The notes under the pieces are model-generated. The model was not told the DNA's origin and did not search any database. It worked only from the letters and a program-made list of their open reading frames with translations. A program made the translations under genes and the position numbers. Positions 19,204 through 26,886 of a stretch of 35,095 bases of DNA are shown in pieces; the first letter of the stretch is position 1, and the number at the start of each line of letters is the position of its first letter. The DNA is from Myxococcaceae bacterium (GTDB taxonomy: Bacteria > Myxococcota > Myxococcia > Myxococcales > Myxococcaceae): positions 1 to 35,095 of the forward strand of contig JAIBBQ010000052.1 in NCBI GenBank assembly GCA_019694595.1, in the 5' to 3' direction.

Positions 19204-20767
19204 GCGGCTGAACGAGGCGCTGCTGGGCCTCATCGCCCTGCTCTTCCGGGCCTTCGCCTGGGTGCTGGAGCAGCGGCTGCGCATGCGCCTCGAAGGCTTC
19301 CGGGAAGCGCAGCGGGCCCTCCGCGCCGAGCTCGAGGTGCGCGACGAGACGCCGGTCGCCACCTTCGCCGAGCTCGGGCCGTCGCTCGAGCGGGCGCGCG
19401 TGCGCCACGGCCGCCGCGCGGTGGAGGTGACCACCTCGGGCTCGACGAGCGCGGCCAAGCGCCTCGTCTACACGCGGGGCCGTCTGATCCTGACGCGCTT
19501 CCTCTTCATCGACGTCTTCGCGCGGCTGATGCGCGCGGCGCGGTGCCGGCGCTGGAGCCTCTTCGTGCTCGCGCCGCGCGGCGACGACGACTCGCTGAGC
19601 TCGGCGCTCAACCGGGAGACGCGGGCGCCGACCTACCCCGAGGCGCTCGAAGGGCCGTACCGGGTGATGCGCGACGCCGCGTTCGCCGAGGCCTGCGCGC
19701 GGCACGGCGAGACCGCGGCGCGCGCCTGGCTGCTCGCGGTGTCCAACCCCGGGTTCCTCTACGCCACCAACCCGTCGACGCTGGCGGTGTTCTTCGAGTC
19801 GCTGGGGCCCGAGTGGTCGCGGGTGTCGGCGCTCGCCGCGGCCTTCCTGCGCGGCGAGGAGCCCGGGCTTGCGCGCCTGTTCCGGCAGACCGCGACGCTG
19901 GGCGCCCGCGCGCGGCTCGAGCGCATGGCCGGCTCGGCGGCGCCGCTGGCGGTCACCGAGCTCGCGCCGGGCCTCGAGGTGTTCGCGTGCTGGGACGGCG
20001 GCTACGTGCGGCCCTTCCTGGAGCGCGCGCGCCGGCACCTCCCGGAGTCGAAGGTTCGCTTCCTTCCGATGTACTCGATGTCCACCGAGGTGGTGGAGAC
20101 GCTCGGGGTGGCAGTGGGCGAAGGCGCGGCGTTCGACGTGGCCTACCTGCCCTGCGCGCCGGGGGTGCTCTACGAGTTCGCCCCCGAAGGCGACGGGCCG
20201 CCGCGATTGCTTTCGCCCTGGGAGCTCGAGCCAGGGAAGTCGTACGGCCTGGTGGTGAGCGACCGCTTCGGGCTCACCCGCTACCAGACCGACGACGTGT
20301 TCGAGTGCCGCCGGCTCGTCGACGGCCACCCCGACCTGCGCTTCCTGCGGCGGCGGGGCCTGAGCTACTCGTTCACCGGCGAGAAGCTGACCGCGGAGCA
20401 CCTCACCGCGGCCTACGCGCTGGCGCGGGCGCGGCTCGGCGTGGGGAGCGACGACACCCACTGGTGCGCCTTCCCCACCCTGGGCCGCGACGGTGCCACG
20501 CCGGGGTACCGGCTCATCCGCGTGGGCCAGGCGAAGGGGCCGGCCACCGCGGAGGTGGCGCGCGCGGTCGACGAGGCGCTGGCCGAGGTCAACGGGGAGT
20601 ACCGGCAGAAGCGGCAGACCGGCCGGCTGGCGCCGCTCGAAGGCCTGGAGCTCGACGTGCAGCGGTTCGTCGCCGCGGTGGCCGGCCCGAGCGCGGTGGG
20701 CACCTGGGAGAACCAGTTCAAGTTTCTCCCCCTGTCGCCCCGGCTGTGGGACGAGGGCGTGCGATGA
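19196..20767 (+). CDS. GH3-family adenylating acyl-amide synthetase
   Basis: This 523-aa protein is the length typical of GH3 enzymes, best known in plants, where they adenylate a carboxylic acid and transfer it to an amino acid. The three ATP/AMP motifs are recognisable: TTSGSTSAAKRLVYT (79-93, phosphate loop), MYSMSTE (292-298, position of the YxSSEG-type motif) and RYQTDDVFE (362-370, position of the YRxGD motif). GEKLTAEHL (395-403) marks the hinge to the C-terminal domain. The N-terminal 30 residues are a hydrophobic/amphipathic helix (LNEALLGLIALLFRAFAWVLE) that may associate with membrane. The gene overlaps both neighbours (8 nt with the condensation-like gene, ATGA with the HAD gene). 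The acid and the acceptor are unknown; a lipid-derived acid from the desaturase step is inference. Confidence 0.82.
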   Translation: MRERLNEALLGLIALLFRAFAWVLEQRLRMRLEGFREAQRALRAELEVRDETPVATFAELGPSLERARVRHGRRAVEVTTSGSTSAAKRLVYTRGRLILTRFLFIDVFARLMRAARCRRWSLFVLAPRGDDDSLSSALNRETRAPTYPEALEGPYRVMRDAAFAEACARHGETAARAWLLAVSNPGFLYATNPSTLAVFFESLGPEWSRVSALAAAFLRGEEPGLARLFRQTATLGARARLERMAGSAAPLAVTELAPGLEVFACWDGGYVRPFLERARRHLPESKVRFLPMYSMSTEVVETLGVAVGEGAAFDVAYLPCAPGVLYEFAPEGDGPPRLLSPWELEPGKSYGLVVSDRFGLTRYQTDDVFECRRLVDGHPDLRFLRRRGLSYSFTGEKLTAEHLTAAYALARARLGVGSDDTHWCAFPTLGRDGATPGYRLIRVGQAKGPATAEVARAVDEALAEVNGEYRQKRQTGRLAPLEGLELDVQRFVAAVAGPSAVGTWENQFKFLPLSPRLWDEGVR

Positions 20768-21324
20768 CGCCGCGCCTCGAAGGCGTGCGGCTGGTGACGT
20801 GGGACGTCGACGGCACGCTCTACGACGCCGCCCGGCTGCGCGCGGTGCTGCGGCGGCGGGCGCTGCGGCTGCAGCACCTGGGTGCGCTCTGGGCGGTGCT
20901 CTCGACCCAGCGCGCGGTGAAGGCGCAGCGGTCGGGTGACGGGCGAGTGCTGGCCGACGTGCGCGCCACCAGCCTGCCGCGGCTCGAGGCGCAGGACGCG
21001 TTCCTCGCCGAGCAGCTGCGCACCATCGGCGCCCGGCGCGAGGCCCTGGCGCTGCTCGAAGCGGTGCGCGGGGCGGGCATCGCGCAAGCGGCGCTGAGCG
21101 ACTTTCCCTGCCGTAGGAAGATCGCGGCGCTGGGGCTCGACCGCTACTTCGAGCGCCGCCACGATGCGGCCTCGCTGGGCTTCTGGAAGCCGTCGCGCGC
21201 GCTCTTTGCCGAGGTGGAACGGCTGCACGGGGTGACTCCCGGGGAACACCTCCACGTGGGCGACCGGGACGACACCGACGGTGCCGGCGCCCGGGCGGTG
21301 GGCTGCGCCTTCCACCTGCTGTGA
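20764..21324 (+). CDS. HAD-superfamily hydrolase
   Basis: This 186-aa protein has all four HAD motifs: DVDGT (14-18, Asp14 nucleophile and Asp16 acid/base), Ser112 in ALSDF, Lys142 in GFWKPS and GDRDDTD (166-172, Mg2+ ligands). The helical cap lies between motifs I and II (about 22-95). It is probably a small-molecule phosphatase; the spacing and cap resemble phosphoglycolate-phosphatase-like (subfamily IA) enzymes, but the substrate is not predictable. ATG overlaps the GH3 stop (ATGA), making it the fourth coupled gene of the desaturase operon. An alternative is a general housekeeping phosphatase caught in the operon, though the strict overlap argues for a joint function. Confidence 0.86.
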   Translation: MTPRLEGVRLVTWDVDGTLYDAARLRAVLRRRALRLQHLGALWAVLSTQRAVKAQRSGDGRVLADVRATSLPRLEAQDAFLAEQLRTIGARREALALLEAVRGAGIAQAALSDFPCRRKIAALGLDRYFERRHDAASLGFWKPSRALFAEVERLHGVTPGEHLHVGDRDDTDGAGARAVGCAFHLL

Positions 21325-21346
21325 CGGGCCTGCTAGGAGCCTGTCC

Positions 21347-22819
21347 ATGTTCGGCATCGGAAAGAAGCCCGTGGCGGGCGACGAGGCCTCGCTGACCCAG
21401 CCGATCCCGGCGGGGTGGCAGATCGTGGACCTGGGGCTGCTCGGCAAAGGCGGCATGTCGCGCGTCTACCGGGTGCGCGACGAGACGCTGGGCCGCGAGG
21501 TGGCCTTCAAGGTGCTGCGGCCGGAGCTGGCGAGCGAGAGCCAGGCGCTGGATCGCTTCGTGGAAGAGGCGCGCATCACCGCGCAGCTCGATCACCCGAA
21601 CATCCCCCCCGTCTACGCGCTGGCGGCGGACAAGAAGAAGACCACCTGCTTCACCATGAAGGTGCTGTCGGGCCAGACGCTGCAGCAGCTGCTGGTCGAC
21701 GGCCAGGTGGCGCCCAACGAGACGCTCTTCCGCGCGCTCGAGGTGCTGGTCCGGGTGTGCGACGCCATGGCGTACGCGCACTCCAAGGGCATCATCCACT
21801 GCGACCTCAAGCCGACCAACGTGATGGTGGGCGACTTCGGGCAGATCTACGTCGTCGACTGGGGCCTGGCGATGCGCAAGGCCGACCTGCCGAGCGAGAA
21901 GGACGACCACGGCGCGGCGATCGGCACCCCGGCGTACATGGCGCCCGAGCAGGCCCGGGGCAAGAACCACGCGCTCGACGAGCGCACCGACATCTTCCAG
22001 CTGGGCGGCATCCTCTACCGGATGCTCGCGGGGCGGCCGCCGTACGTGGCGAACACCGCCGAGGCCACGGTGAAGCTCGCGGAGAAGGCGGAGTGGACCT
22101 CGCCCACGCTCTTCGCGCGCGCAGGGCAGCTGATGCCCGGCCGCCTGGTGACCATGGCCAAGCGGGCGCTGGAGCCCAATCCGGCCGACCGCTACCAGAC
22201 GGTGGCCGACTTCAAGAGCGACCTCGAAGACTTCATCAAGGGCACCGCGCGGCTGCCGGAGAAGCGGTACCAGGCCGGCGAGGTGATCATCCAGGAAGGC
22301 GACGTGGGCGACTGCGCCTACGTGATCCTCGACGGGCACTGCCAGGCGAACCGCATGGTGGCGGGCAAGAAGCAGCTGCTGCGGCTGATGGGCCCGGGCG
22401 AGATGTTCGGCGAGGCAGCGGTGCTCACCGGCACGCCGCGGACCGCGACGGTGACCGCGCTCATCGACACCACGCTGGCGGTGGTGGACGCGACCTACCT
22501 GACCGAGGAGATGGAGCGCACCTCGCTCATCGCGCTCGCCATTCGCGCGGTGGCCTCGAGCTTCCTCGACCTGCACGCGCAGACCGCGACCCTCATCAAG
22601 GAGCAGACGCTGGCGCGCGCGGTGGAGCTGGTGCTCACCGAGCTGGTCTTCCACAGCCGGGTGGAGGCCGACGGCTCGCACTCCGTGCCGTGGAAGGCGC
22701 TGCTCGACAAGGTCACCCAGAAGACCGGGCTGGCGGCCGACCTCATCACCCAGCGGGTGGCGCGGCAGCCGGGCGTGAAGATCGACGTGGCGGGCGACCG
22801 GCTGCGGCTGGCGCAGTAG
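21347..22819 (+). CDS. Ser/Thr protein kinase fused to a CRP-like cyclic-nucleotide-binding region
   Basis: This 490-aa protein starts at ATG 21347 after AGGAG. Residues about 25-295 are an STPK domain: GKGGMSRVY (33-41), catalytic Lys55 in VAFKVL, HCDLKPTN (151-158) with Asp153, DWG (171-173) in place of DFG, and APE (199-201). Residues about 305-390 are a cyclic-nucleotide-binding domain with FGEAAVLTGTPRTATV (354-369), whose Glu356 and Arg365 match the ribose/phosphate contacts in CRP and PKA-type pockets. Residues about 420-490 are a small helical plus strand segment (VTQKTGLAADLITQRVA...VKIDVAGDRLRLA) that resembles a CRP winged helix, though this is tentative. No transmembrane segment is seen. 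The Cys in place of the Arg of HRD means activation-loop control may differ from RD kinases. Its start is 22 nt after the HAD stop, so readthrough is possible. Role: cNMP-controlled phosphorylation, inferred. Confidence 0.9.
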   Translation: MFGIGKKPVAGDEASLTQPIPAGWQIVDLGLLGKGGMSRVYRVRDETLGREVAFKVLRPELASESQALDRFVEEARITAQLDHPNIPPVYALAADKKKTTCFTMKVLSGQTLQQLLVDGQVAPNETLFRALEVLVRVCDAMAYAHSKGIIHCDLKPTNVMVGDFGQIYVVDWGLAMRKADLPSEKDDHGAAIGTPAYMAPEQARGKNHALDERTDIFQLGGILYRMLAGRPPYVANTAEATVKLAEKAEWTSPTLFARAGQLMPGRLVTMAKRALEPNPADRYQTVADFKSDLEDFIKGTARLPEKRYQAGEVIIQEGDVGDCAYVILDGHCQANRMVAGKKQLLRLMGPGEMFGEAAVLTGTPRTATVTALIDTTLAVVDATYLTEEMERTSLIALAIRAVASSFLDLHAQTATLIKEQTLARAVELVLTELVFHSRVEADGSHSVPWKALLDKVTQKTGLAADLITQRVARQPGVKIDVAGDRLRLAQ

Positions 22820-24373
22820 TCAGCGCTTGCCCTTCTTCTTGATGGGCTTCTTGAGCGTCCCCGGCCGGGTGGCCGGAGCGGGCTTGGGCGTGGGCGCGGG
22901 CGTGGGTGCTGCGGGCACCACGGCGGGCTCGGGCGCGGGTGCCGCGGCGAGCACGGCGAGCTTTCCGGCCGCGGCGCAGAGCTCGGAGCCGCCGGCCTCG
23001 CAGAGCGCGAGGAAGGGCGTGCCGGAGAAGGCGCTCTTGGTGTTCCAGTCGGACTCGGCCTTCACCGGCCGCGCGCCGTTGACCGGCAGGCTGCCGCGGC
23101 AGACGGTGGCGCCGTCGGGCAAGCGCAGCACGGCGACGTCGTAGAGCGCGCTCACCGGCTTCGACAGCGTCGACGAGCCCGCCTCGAAGGCGAGCTCCTT
23201 CACCTGCACCACGGCGAGGAACCGCGCGCTGGAGACCGGCACGTGCTGCCACGCGAAGTCGGCCTCCACCCGGGCCGTCCCCTCGGGGCCGTGGTACATG
23301 ACCTCGCTGAGCGCACCGCGCAGGCCCTTGCGACGGCGCCCCCAGGTGTCGTGCTCGACCTCTTCCTTGAGGGTGCCGTTCTCGGCGAGCCCCACCAGCG
23401 TCTCGATGGGCACGTCGGGGTTGTACGAGTAGAGCTTCGACTTCCACTCCTCGCGCAGGGGGCCGAACCAGACCACCAGGCTGCCGGGCGCTCCGGCCTC
23501 GAGCTTGCCGGCGCACGCGGCGGAGAGGGGTTGCTCGCCGCCGCCCGGCGGCACCGCCTTGGCCTGGGCCACGAGCTTCTCGAAGCGGGCGTTGAAGTCC
23601 TGCTGCAGGCCGTTGAGCTTCAGCGCGGAAGGCAGGCTCACCAGCGCGTAGACGACGAGCGCCAGCAGCGCGAGCCCGGGCAGCGCGAAGAGGATCGCCA
23701 GGCGGGTCCGCGCGGTCGGGCCGCCCGGGTAGTGGGTGGCGGCGGTGGCCTTGCTGAAGAACCACTGGCCCGCCTTGGCCTTCACCTGCTCGCGGTTGGC
23801 GTCGATCGACAGGTCGGCCTCGGGGCGCTCGTGGGCGAGCACCGCGGTGAGGCCAGCGAGGTTGGTGATGGCGCCCACGCTCCACTTGCCGACCAGGTGC
23901 GGGGACTCGGGGTCGCGATCGACCATCAGGGCGCCATCGCGCACGTCGAACGCGGCGAGCTCGGCCAGCGGCAGCACCTTGGCGCCGAAGATCGTCTTCC
24001 ACCGCAGCTCGCCGTTCTCGAGCTTCACCGCGCCGAAGTCGAGCGCCTCGCCCCGGCGGAACGCGGCGAGCGCCCGCGCCGCCAGCGCCGGCCCCGAACG
24101 CGCCACCAGGGTGAGGCAGGTGGTGCGCGACTCCTGCTTGTAGGTGCTGGTCTTGAAGACGCGGCCGTCGCGCAGCGTGAGCGTCAGGTGCACCACGTCG
24201 CTGACGTGGGCGCCCTGCACCTTGAGGCGCACGTTGGAGAAGGTGACGGCCTGGAGGTCGTCGAACCCACCCTCGAAGCTCAAGGCCCCCTGGCGCAGCG
24301 AGAAGCCGTCCTCGAACACCGCGAGGGACTCCTGGCCGGCGACGTACTGGGCGATGGGGGGCGTGGAGGGCAT
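22820..24373 (-). CDS. Membrane protein with N-terminal PH-like repeats, unknown function
   Basis: This 517-aa protein starts at ATG 24373 (weak AGAGG upstream). Residues about 10-200 are strand-rich and cytoplasmic in composition, with two similar-looking blocks (FEDGFSLRQGALSFEGGFDDLQAVTF and GELRWKTIFGAKVLPLAELAAFDVRDGALMV) resembling PH-like beta domains. One membrane helix is clear at about 224-247 (LAILFALPGLALLALVVYALV). The C-terminal part (about 255-455) contains CAGKLEAG, TVCRGSL and ALCEAGG with several Cys, suggesting a disulfide-bonded periplasmic domain. The last 45 residues are Ala/Pro-rich and end in a Lys/Arg tail (KKPIKKKGKR). No known family was recognised. Its stop codon abuts that of the kinase gene directly (22819/22820), a convergent pair with no room for a terminator between them. 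Confidence 0.82.
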   Translation of the reverse strand: MPSTPPIAQYVAGQESLAVFEDGFSLRQGALSFEGGFDDLQAVTFSNVRLKVQGAHVSDVVHLTLTLRDGRVFKTSTYKQESRTTCLTLVARSGPALAARALAAFRRGEALDFGAVKLENGELRWKTIFGAKVLPLAELAAFDVRDGALMVDRDPESPHLVGKWSVGAITNLAGLTAVLAHERPEADLSIDANREQVKAKAGQWFFSKATAATHYPGGPTARTRLAILFALPGLALLALVVYALVSLPSALKLNGLQQDFNARFEKLVAQAKAVPPGGGEQPLSAACAGKLEAGAPGSLVVWFGPLREEWKSKLYSYNPDVPIETLVGLAENGTLKEEVEHDTWGRRRKGLRGALSEVMYHGPEGTARVEADFAWQHVPVSSARFLAVVQVKELAFEAGSSTLSKPVSALYDVAVLRLPDGATVCRGSLPVNGARPVKAESDWNTKSAFSGTPFLALCEAGGSELCAAAGKLAVLAAAPAPEPAVVPAAPTPAPTPKPAPATRPGTLKKPIKKKGKR

Positions 24374-24509
24374 CGGTGGGTGCCTCTTTGTGGTTCCGGC
24401 GGGGGAATGGCAAGCGGCGCCTGACGGGCCTGGGCGCTCGGAAATTCAGGTGGAAAAGGCTGGCCAGGGCGACCCCGGCGGCGCTACAGACCGACCTGCT
24501 CGTTCGCTT

Positions 24510-24583
24510 GGCCCTTTGGAAAGGCCCGGACGGGTCCAGGAACCGGGTGGTTCGGTCGCACTGACCCCGCCTTTTGGTTCCTG
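24510..24583 (+). other. Structured region in the leader of rho
   Basis: The 264-nt gap before rho (24374-24637) is noncoding. It contains a 7-pair hairpin with one mismatch (GGCCCTT with AAGGCCC, 24510-24527) and a larger element in which CAGGAACC (24537-24544) pairs perfectly with GGTTCCTG (24576-24583), enclosing a small GGTC/GACC hairpin (24554-24566). Rho genes are often autoregulated by termination in their leader, so this may be part of such a control. No promoter or SD before ATG 24638 could be recognised. Confidence 0.35.
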
Positions 24584-24637
24584 CCCCAGCAACGGAGGCG
24601 TACCGCGACAGGGCCCCCTGCTCGCCACGCATGCAGC

Positions 24638-26176
24638 ATGACTTTCGACGAGACGCTCGACCTCGACCCCACCGATCCCCCCGATCCGCCGGAGGCTGGC
24701 GACGACGGTGGTGACGACGGCGGCGACGATGGTGGCGACGACGGCGGTGACGACGCGGCGCCCAACGCGGGTCCGGGGCAGCAGGGTCCCGGCGGTCCGG
24801 GCGGCCAGGGTGGGCAGCCAGGCCAGGGCGGTTTCCCGGGCCACGGCCAGGGCCGCAAGAAGCGGCGGCGGCGCCGTCGCAAGGGCAACCCGGTCTTCTT
24901 CAACCCCGAAGGCCAGGCGTACCGCATGGTCACGCAGCCCGACGGGCAGCAGGTGCAGGTCTTCCTGACGCCGCAGGAAGTGCAGCAGTACCAGCAGCGC
25001 ATCGCGCAGCAGCAGCTGGTGAACCAGCAGCGCCAGGCCCAGGGCCCGGTGGTGCCCGGTCAGCCCGCGCCGGCGGCGCCGGTGTCGGCGGTGGAAGGCG
25101 TGCTGGACACCGAGGTCAAGGGTCCCAACGCGTTCCTTCGGCAGCTGAAGAAGAACCTGCTCGCCTCGCCCGAGGACCCCGAGCTCCCCAAGAACCTGGT
25201 GCAGAAGCTGCGGCTGCGGCCCGGCCAGTACCTGACCGCGCAGGCGCAGATGCGCGGCTTCAAGGGCACCATCCAGCGCATCGACACCGTCGACGGCAAC
25301 CCGGTGGACGCGGCGACCCGGCTGGCGCACTTCCAGGACCTGACGTCGATCGACCCGGTCGATCGCATCAAGCTGGAGCACCAGCCCAAGGAGTACCTCA
25401 CCCGCGTGCTCGACCTCATCGCGCCGCTGGGCAAGGGGCAGCGCGCGCTGATCACCGCGCCGCCGAAGACCGGCAAGACGATCATGCTGCAGAAGATCGC
25501 CCAGGCGATCATCGAGAACCACCCCGAGATTCACCTCATGGTGGTGCTGATCGACGAGCGGCCGGAAGAGGTCACCGACATGCGGCGCGGCATCAAGGCC
25601 GAGGTGATCGCCTCGAGCTCCGACCGCCCCACGCCCGACCACCTCAAGGTGGCCGAGCTCGCCTTCGAGCGCGCGCGGCGCCTGGTGGAGTCCGGCAAGG
25701 ACGTGGTCGTCCTGCTCGACTCGATCACCCGCCTGGCGCGCGCCTACAACAAGGAAGTCGAGTCGTCGGGCCGCACCATGACCGGCGGCGTCGATTCCCG
25801 CGCGCTGGAGCGCCCCAAGCGCCTGTTCGGCGCCGCCCGCGCCACCGAGGAAGCCGGCTCGCTCACCGTCATCGGCACCGCGCTCATCGACACCGGCAGC
25901 CGCATGGACGAGGTCATCTTCGAGGAGTTCAAGGGCACCGGGAACTCCGAGGTGACCCTCGACCGCTTGCTCGCCGAGAAGCGCGTGTGGCCGGCGATCA
26001 ACATTCCCCAGTCGGGAACGCGCAAGGAAGAGAAGCTCTTCACCCACAAGGAATACGAGAAGGTGAAGAAGCTGCGGCAGATGCTCTTCTCGGTGAAGCC
26101 GGTGGAGGCGATGGAGGCCCTGGTGAAGCGCCTCGGCCGCTACACCTACAACGACGAGTTCCTCGACGAGCTGTAG
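24638..26176 (+). CDS. rho: Transcription termination factor Rho, divergent N-terminus
   Basis: This 512-aa protein is a hexameric RNA-dependent ATPase that ends transcription. The core is canonical: Walker A APPKTGKT (274-281), catalytic-Glu segment LIDERPEEVTDM (304-315), Walker B VVVLLDSITRLARAYN (356-371), Q/R-loop regions (SGRTMTGGVDSRAL; RPKRLFGAAR) and the C-terminal block DEVIFEEFKGTGNSE. The first 150 residues are atypical. They contain no recognisable Rho_N helical domain, but an acidic Gly/Asp repeat (21-39), a Gly/Gln stretch (45-70), a basic KKRRRRRRK block (74-82) and a Gln-rich helix. In the primary RNA-binding domain the usual GFGFLR motif reads PNAFLR (163-168). The start ATG 24638 has no clear SD; an alternative start upstream was not found. 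It is followed 18 nt later by the B-box gene. Identity as Rho is secure; altered RNA binding is inference. Confidence 0.96.
   Translation: MTFDETLDLDPTDPPDPPEAGDDGGDDGGDDGGDDGGDDAAPNAGPGQQGPGGPGGQGGQPGQGGFPGHGQGRKKRRRRRRKGNPVFFNPEGQAYRMVTQPDGQQVQVFLTPQEVQQYQQRIAQQQLVNQQRQAQGPVVPGQPAPAAPVSAVEGVLDTEVKGPNAFLRQLKKNLLASPEDPELPKNLVQKLRLRPGQYLTAQAQMRGFKGTIQRIDTVDGNPVDAATRLAHFQDLTSIDPVDRIKLEHQPKEYLTRVLDLIAPLGKGQRALITAPPKTGKTIMLQKIAQAIIENHPEIHLMVVLIDERPEEVTDMRRGIKAEVIASSSDRPTPDHLKVAELAFERARRLVESGKDVVVLLDSITRLARAYNKEVESSGRTMTGGVDSRALERPKRLFGAARATEEAGSLTVIGTALIDTGSRMDEVIFEEFKGTGNSEVTLDRLLAEKRVWPAINIPQSGTRKEEKLFTHKEYEKVKKLRQMLFSVKPVEAMEALVKRLGRYTYNDEFLDEL
24698..24754 (+). repeat. 12-bp tandem repeat encoding (GDDG)n in Rho
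   Basis: Nearly five copies of GGCGACGACGGT, with third-base changes only, encode the acidic GDDG repeat of the Rho N-terminus (residues 21-39). Copy number could vary by slippage. All copies stay in frame. Confidence 0.85.
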
Positions 26177-26194
26177 TCGAAAGGAGCGGGTGCG

Positions 26195-26461
26195 ATGACG
26201 GGGTCAGGCCGGTGTCACTACCACCCGCAGCGGGCCGGCATCGGCATCTGCGTGGAGTGCCGCCACGTCATCTGCACCGAGTGCACCACCCAGTTCGAAG
26301 GCATCAACCGGTGCGCGCAGTGCCTGGCGAAGCGGCTCAAGGCCGCCACCACGCTCAAGGGGCGCAACGACTTCAGCGCGGCCAACCTGATGCTCGCCGT
26401 GCTGTGCGCGGCGGTGCTGTGGGGCGTGCTCGAGCTGGCGGTGCGCGCCGCCAACCGATGA
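26195..26461 (+). CDS. B-box-type zinc-finger membrane protein
   Basis: This 88-aa protein starts at ATG 26195 after AAAGGAG. Residues 7-43 carry eight Cys/His ligands (C7, H10, C19, C22, C27, C30, C40, C43) in the spacing of a B-box zinc finger that binds two zinc ions (CHYHPQRAGIGICVECRHVIC). A single membrane helix follows at about 60-82 (AANLMLAVLCAAVLWGVLELA). The finger would face the cytoplasm. Bacterial B-box/TM proteins are common but uncharacterised. It sits 18 nt behind rho and overlaps the next gene by ATGA, so it is probably in the rho transcript. Confidence 0.85.
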   Translation: MTGSGRCHYHPQRAGIGICVECRHVICTECTTQFEGINRCAQCLAKRLKAATTLKGRNDFSAANLMLAVLCAAVLWGVLELAVRAANR

Positions 26462-26823
26462 CCCGGGCGGAGGCGGTCCGCCACGTGCGCGCCCGGCTCA
26501 AGCCGTTCGCCCTGGAGCGAGACCCGGTGGCCGCGCTGGTCGCGATCACCGACGAGCAGGCGAGTGACTGGGAGCGGGTGCAGGCCGCGGTGCTGCTCGC
26601 CTTGCAAGGCCGGCGCGAGGCGATCCCGCTGTTGCTGCTGGTGCTGGCGGAGCGGTCCTTCGCGGACACCGCGCGCAGCGACGCCGGGCTGCTCGCCGCG
26701 CTGGCGCTCTCGCTCCTGGAAGGTCCGGCGGCGGCGGCGGCGGTGGCGGCCACCACGCGCCCGTTCGCCTCGGCCACGGCGGTCGATCGCGACGCGCTCT
26801 CGGCGCTCACCGCCCTGCCCTGA
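26458..26823 (+). CDS. Small Ala/Leu-rich helical protein, unknown function
   Basis: This 121-aa protein begins with an ATGA overlap of the B-box stop. It is made of amphipathic helices (AEAVRHVRARLKPFALERDP, AAVLLALQGRREAIPLLLLVLAE), resembling a short HEAT-like alpha solenoid, with no signal peptide or obvious catalytic motif. Its coupling to the B-box gene suggests a partner protein of that membrane factor. The frame is open well upstream, but the overlap with the B-box stop and the normal composition after 26458 fix the start. No family was recognised. Confidence 0.7.
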   Translation: MTRAEAVRHVRARLKPFALERDPVAALVAITDEQASDWERVQAAVLLALQGRREAIPLLLLVLAERSFADTARSDAGLLAALALSLLEGPAAAAAVAATTRPFASATAVDRDALSALTALP

Positions 26824-26886
26824 CCGCGCCGGCCGGGCGAAAAATCAACGCGGGCGCCCGGGGCCTGCATCTGAGAATCTCTCCCC

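Noticed and set aside
24698-24754. Short regular repeats considered as a CRISPR-like or other repeat array
   Set aside because: They are 12-bp in-frame coding repeats (GDDG) inside rho, without spacers.
26851-26860. CGGGCGCCCG palindrome before the DUF4129 gene
   Set aside because: A 10-bp GC-only palindrome without spacer is expected by chance at this base composition and cannot form a hairpin.
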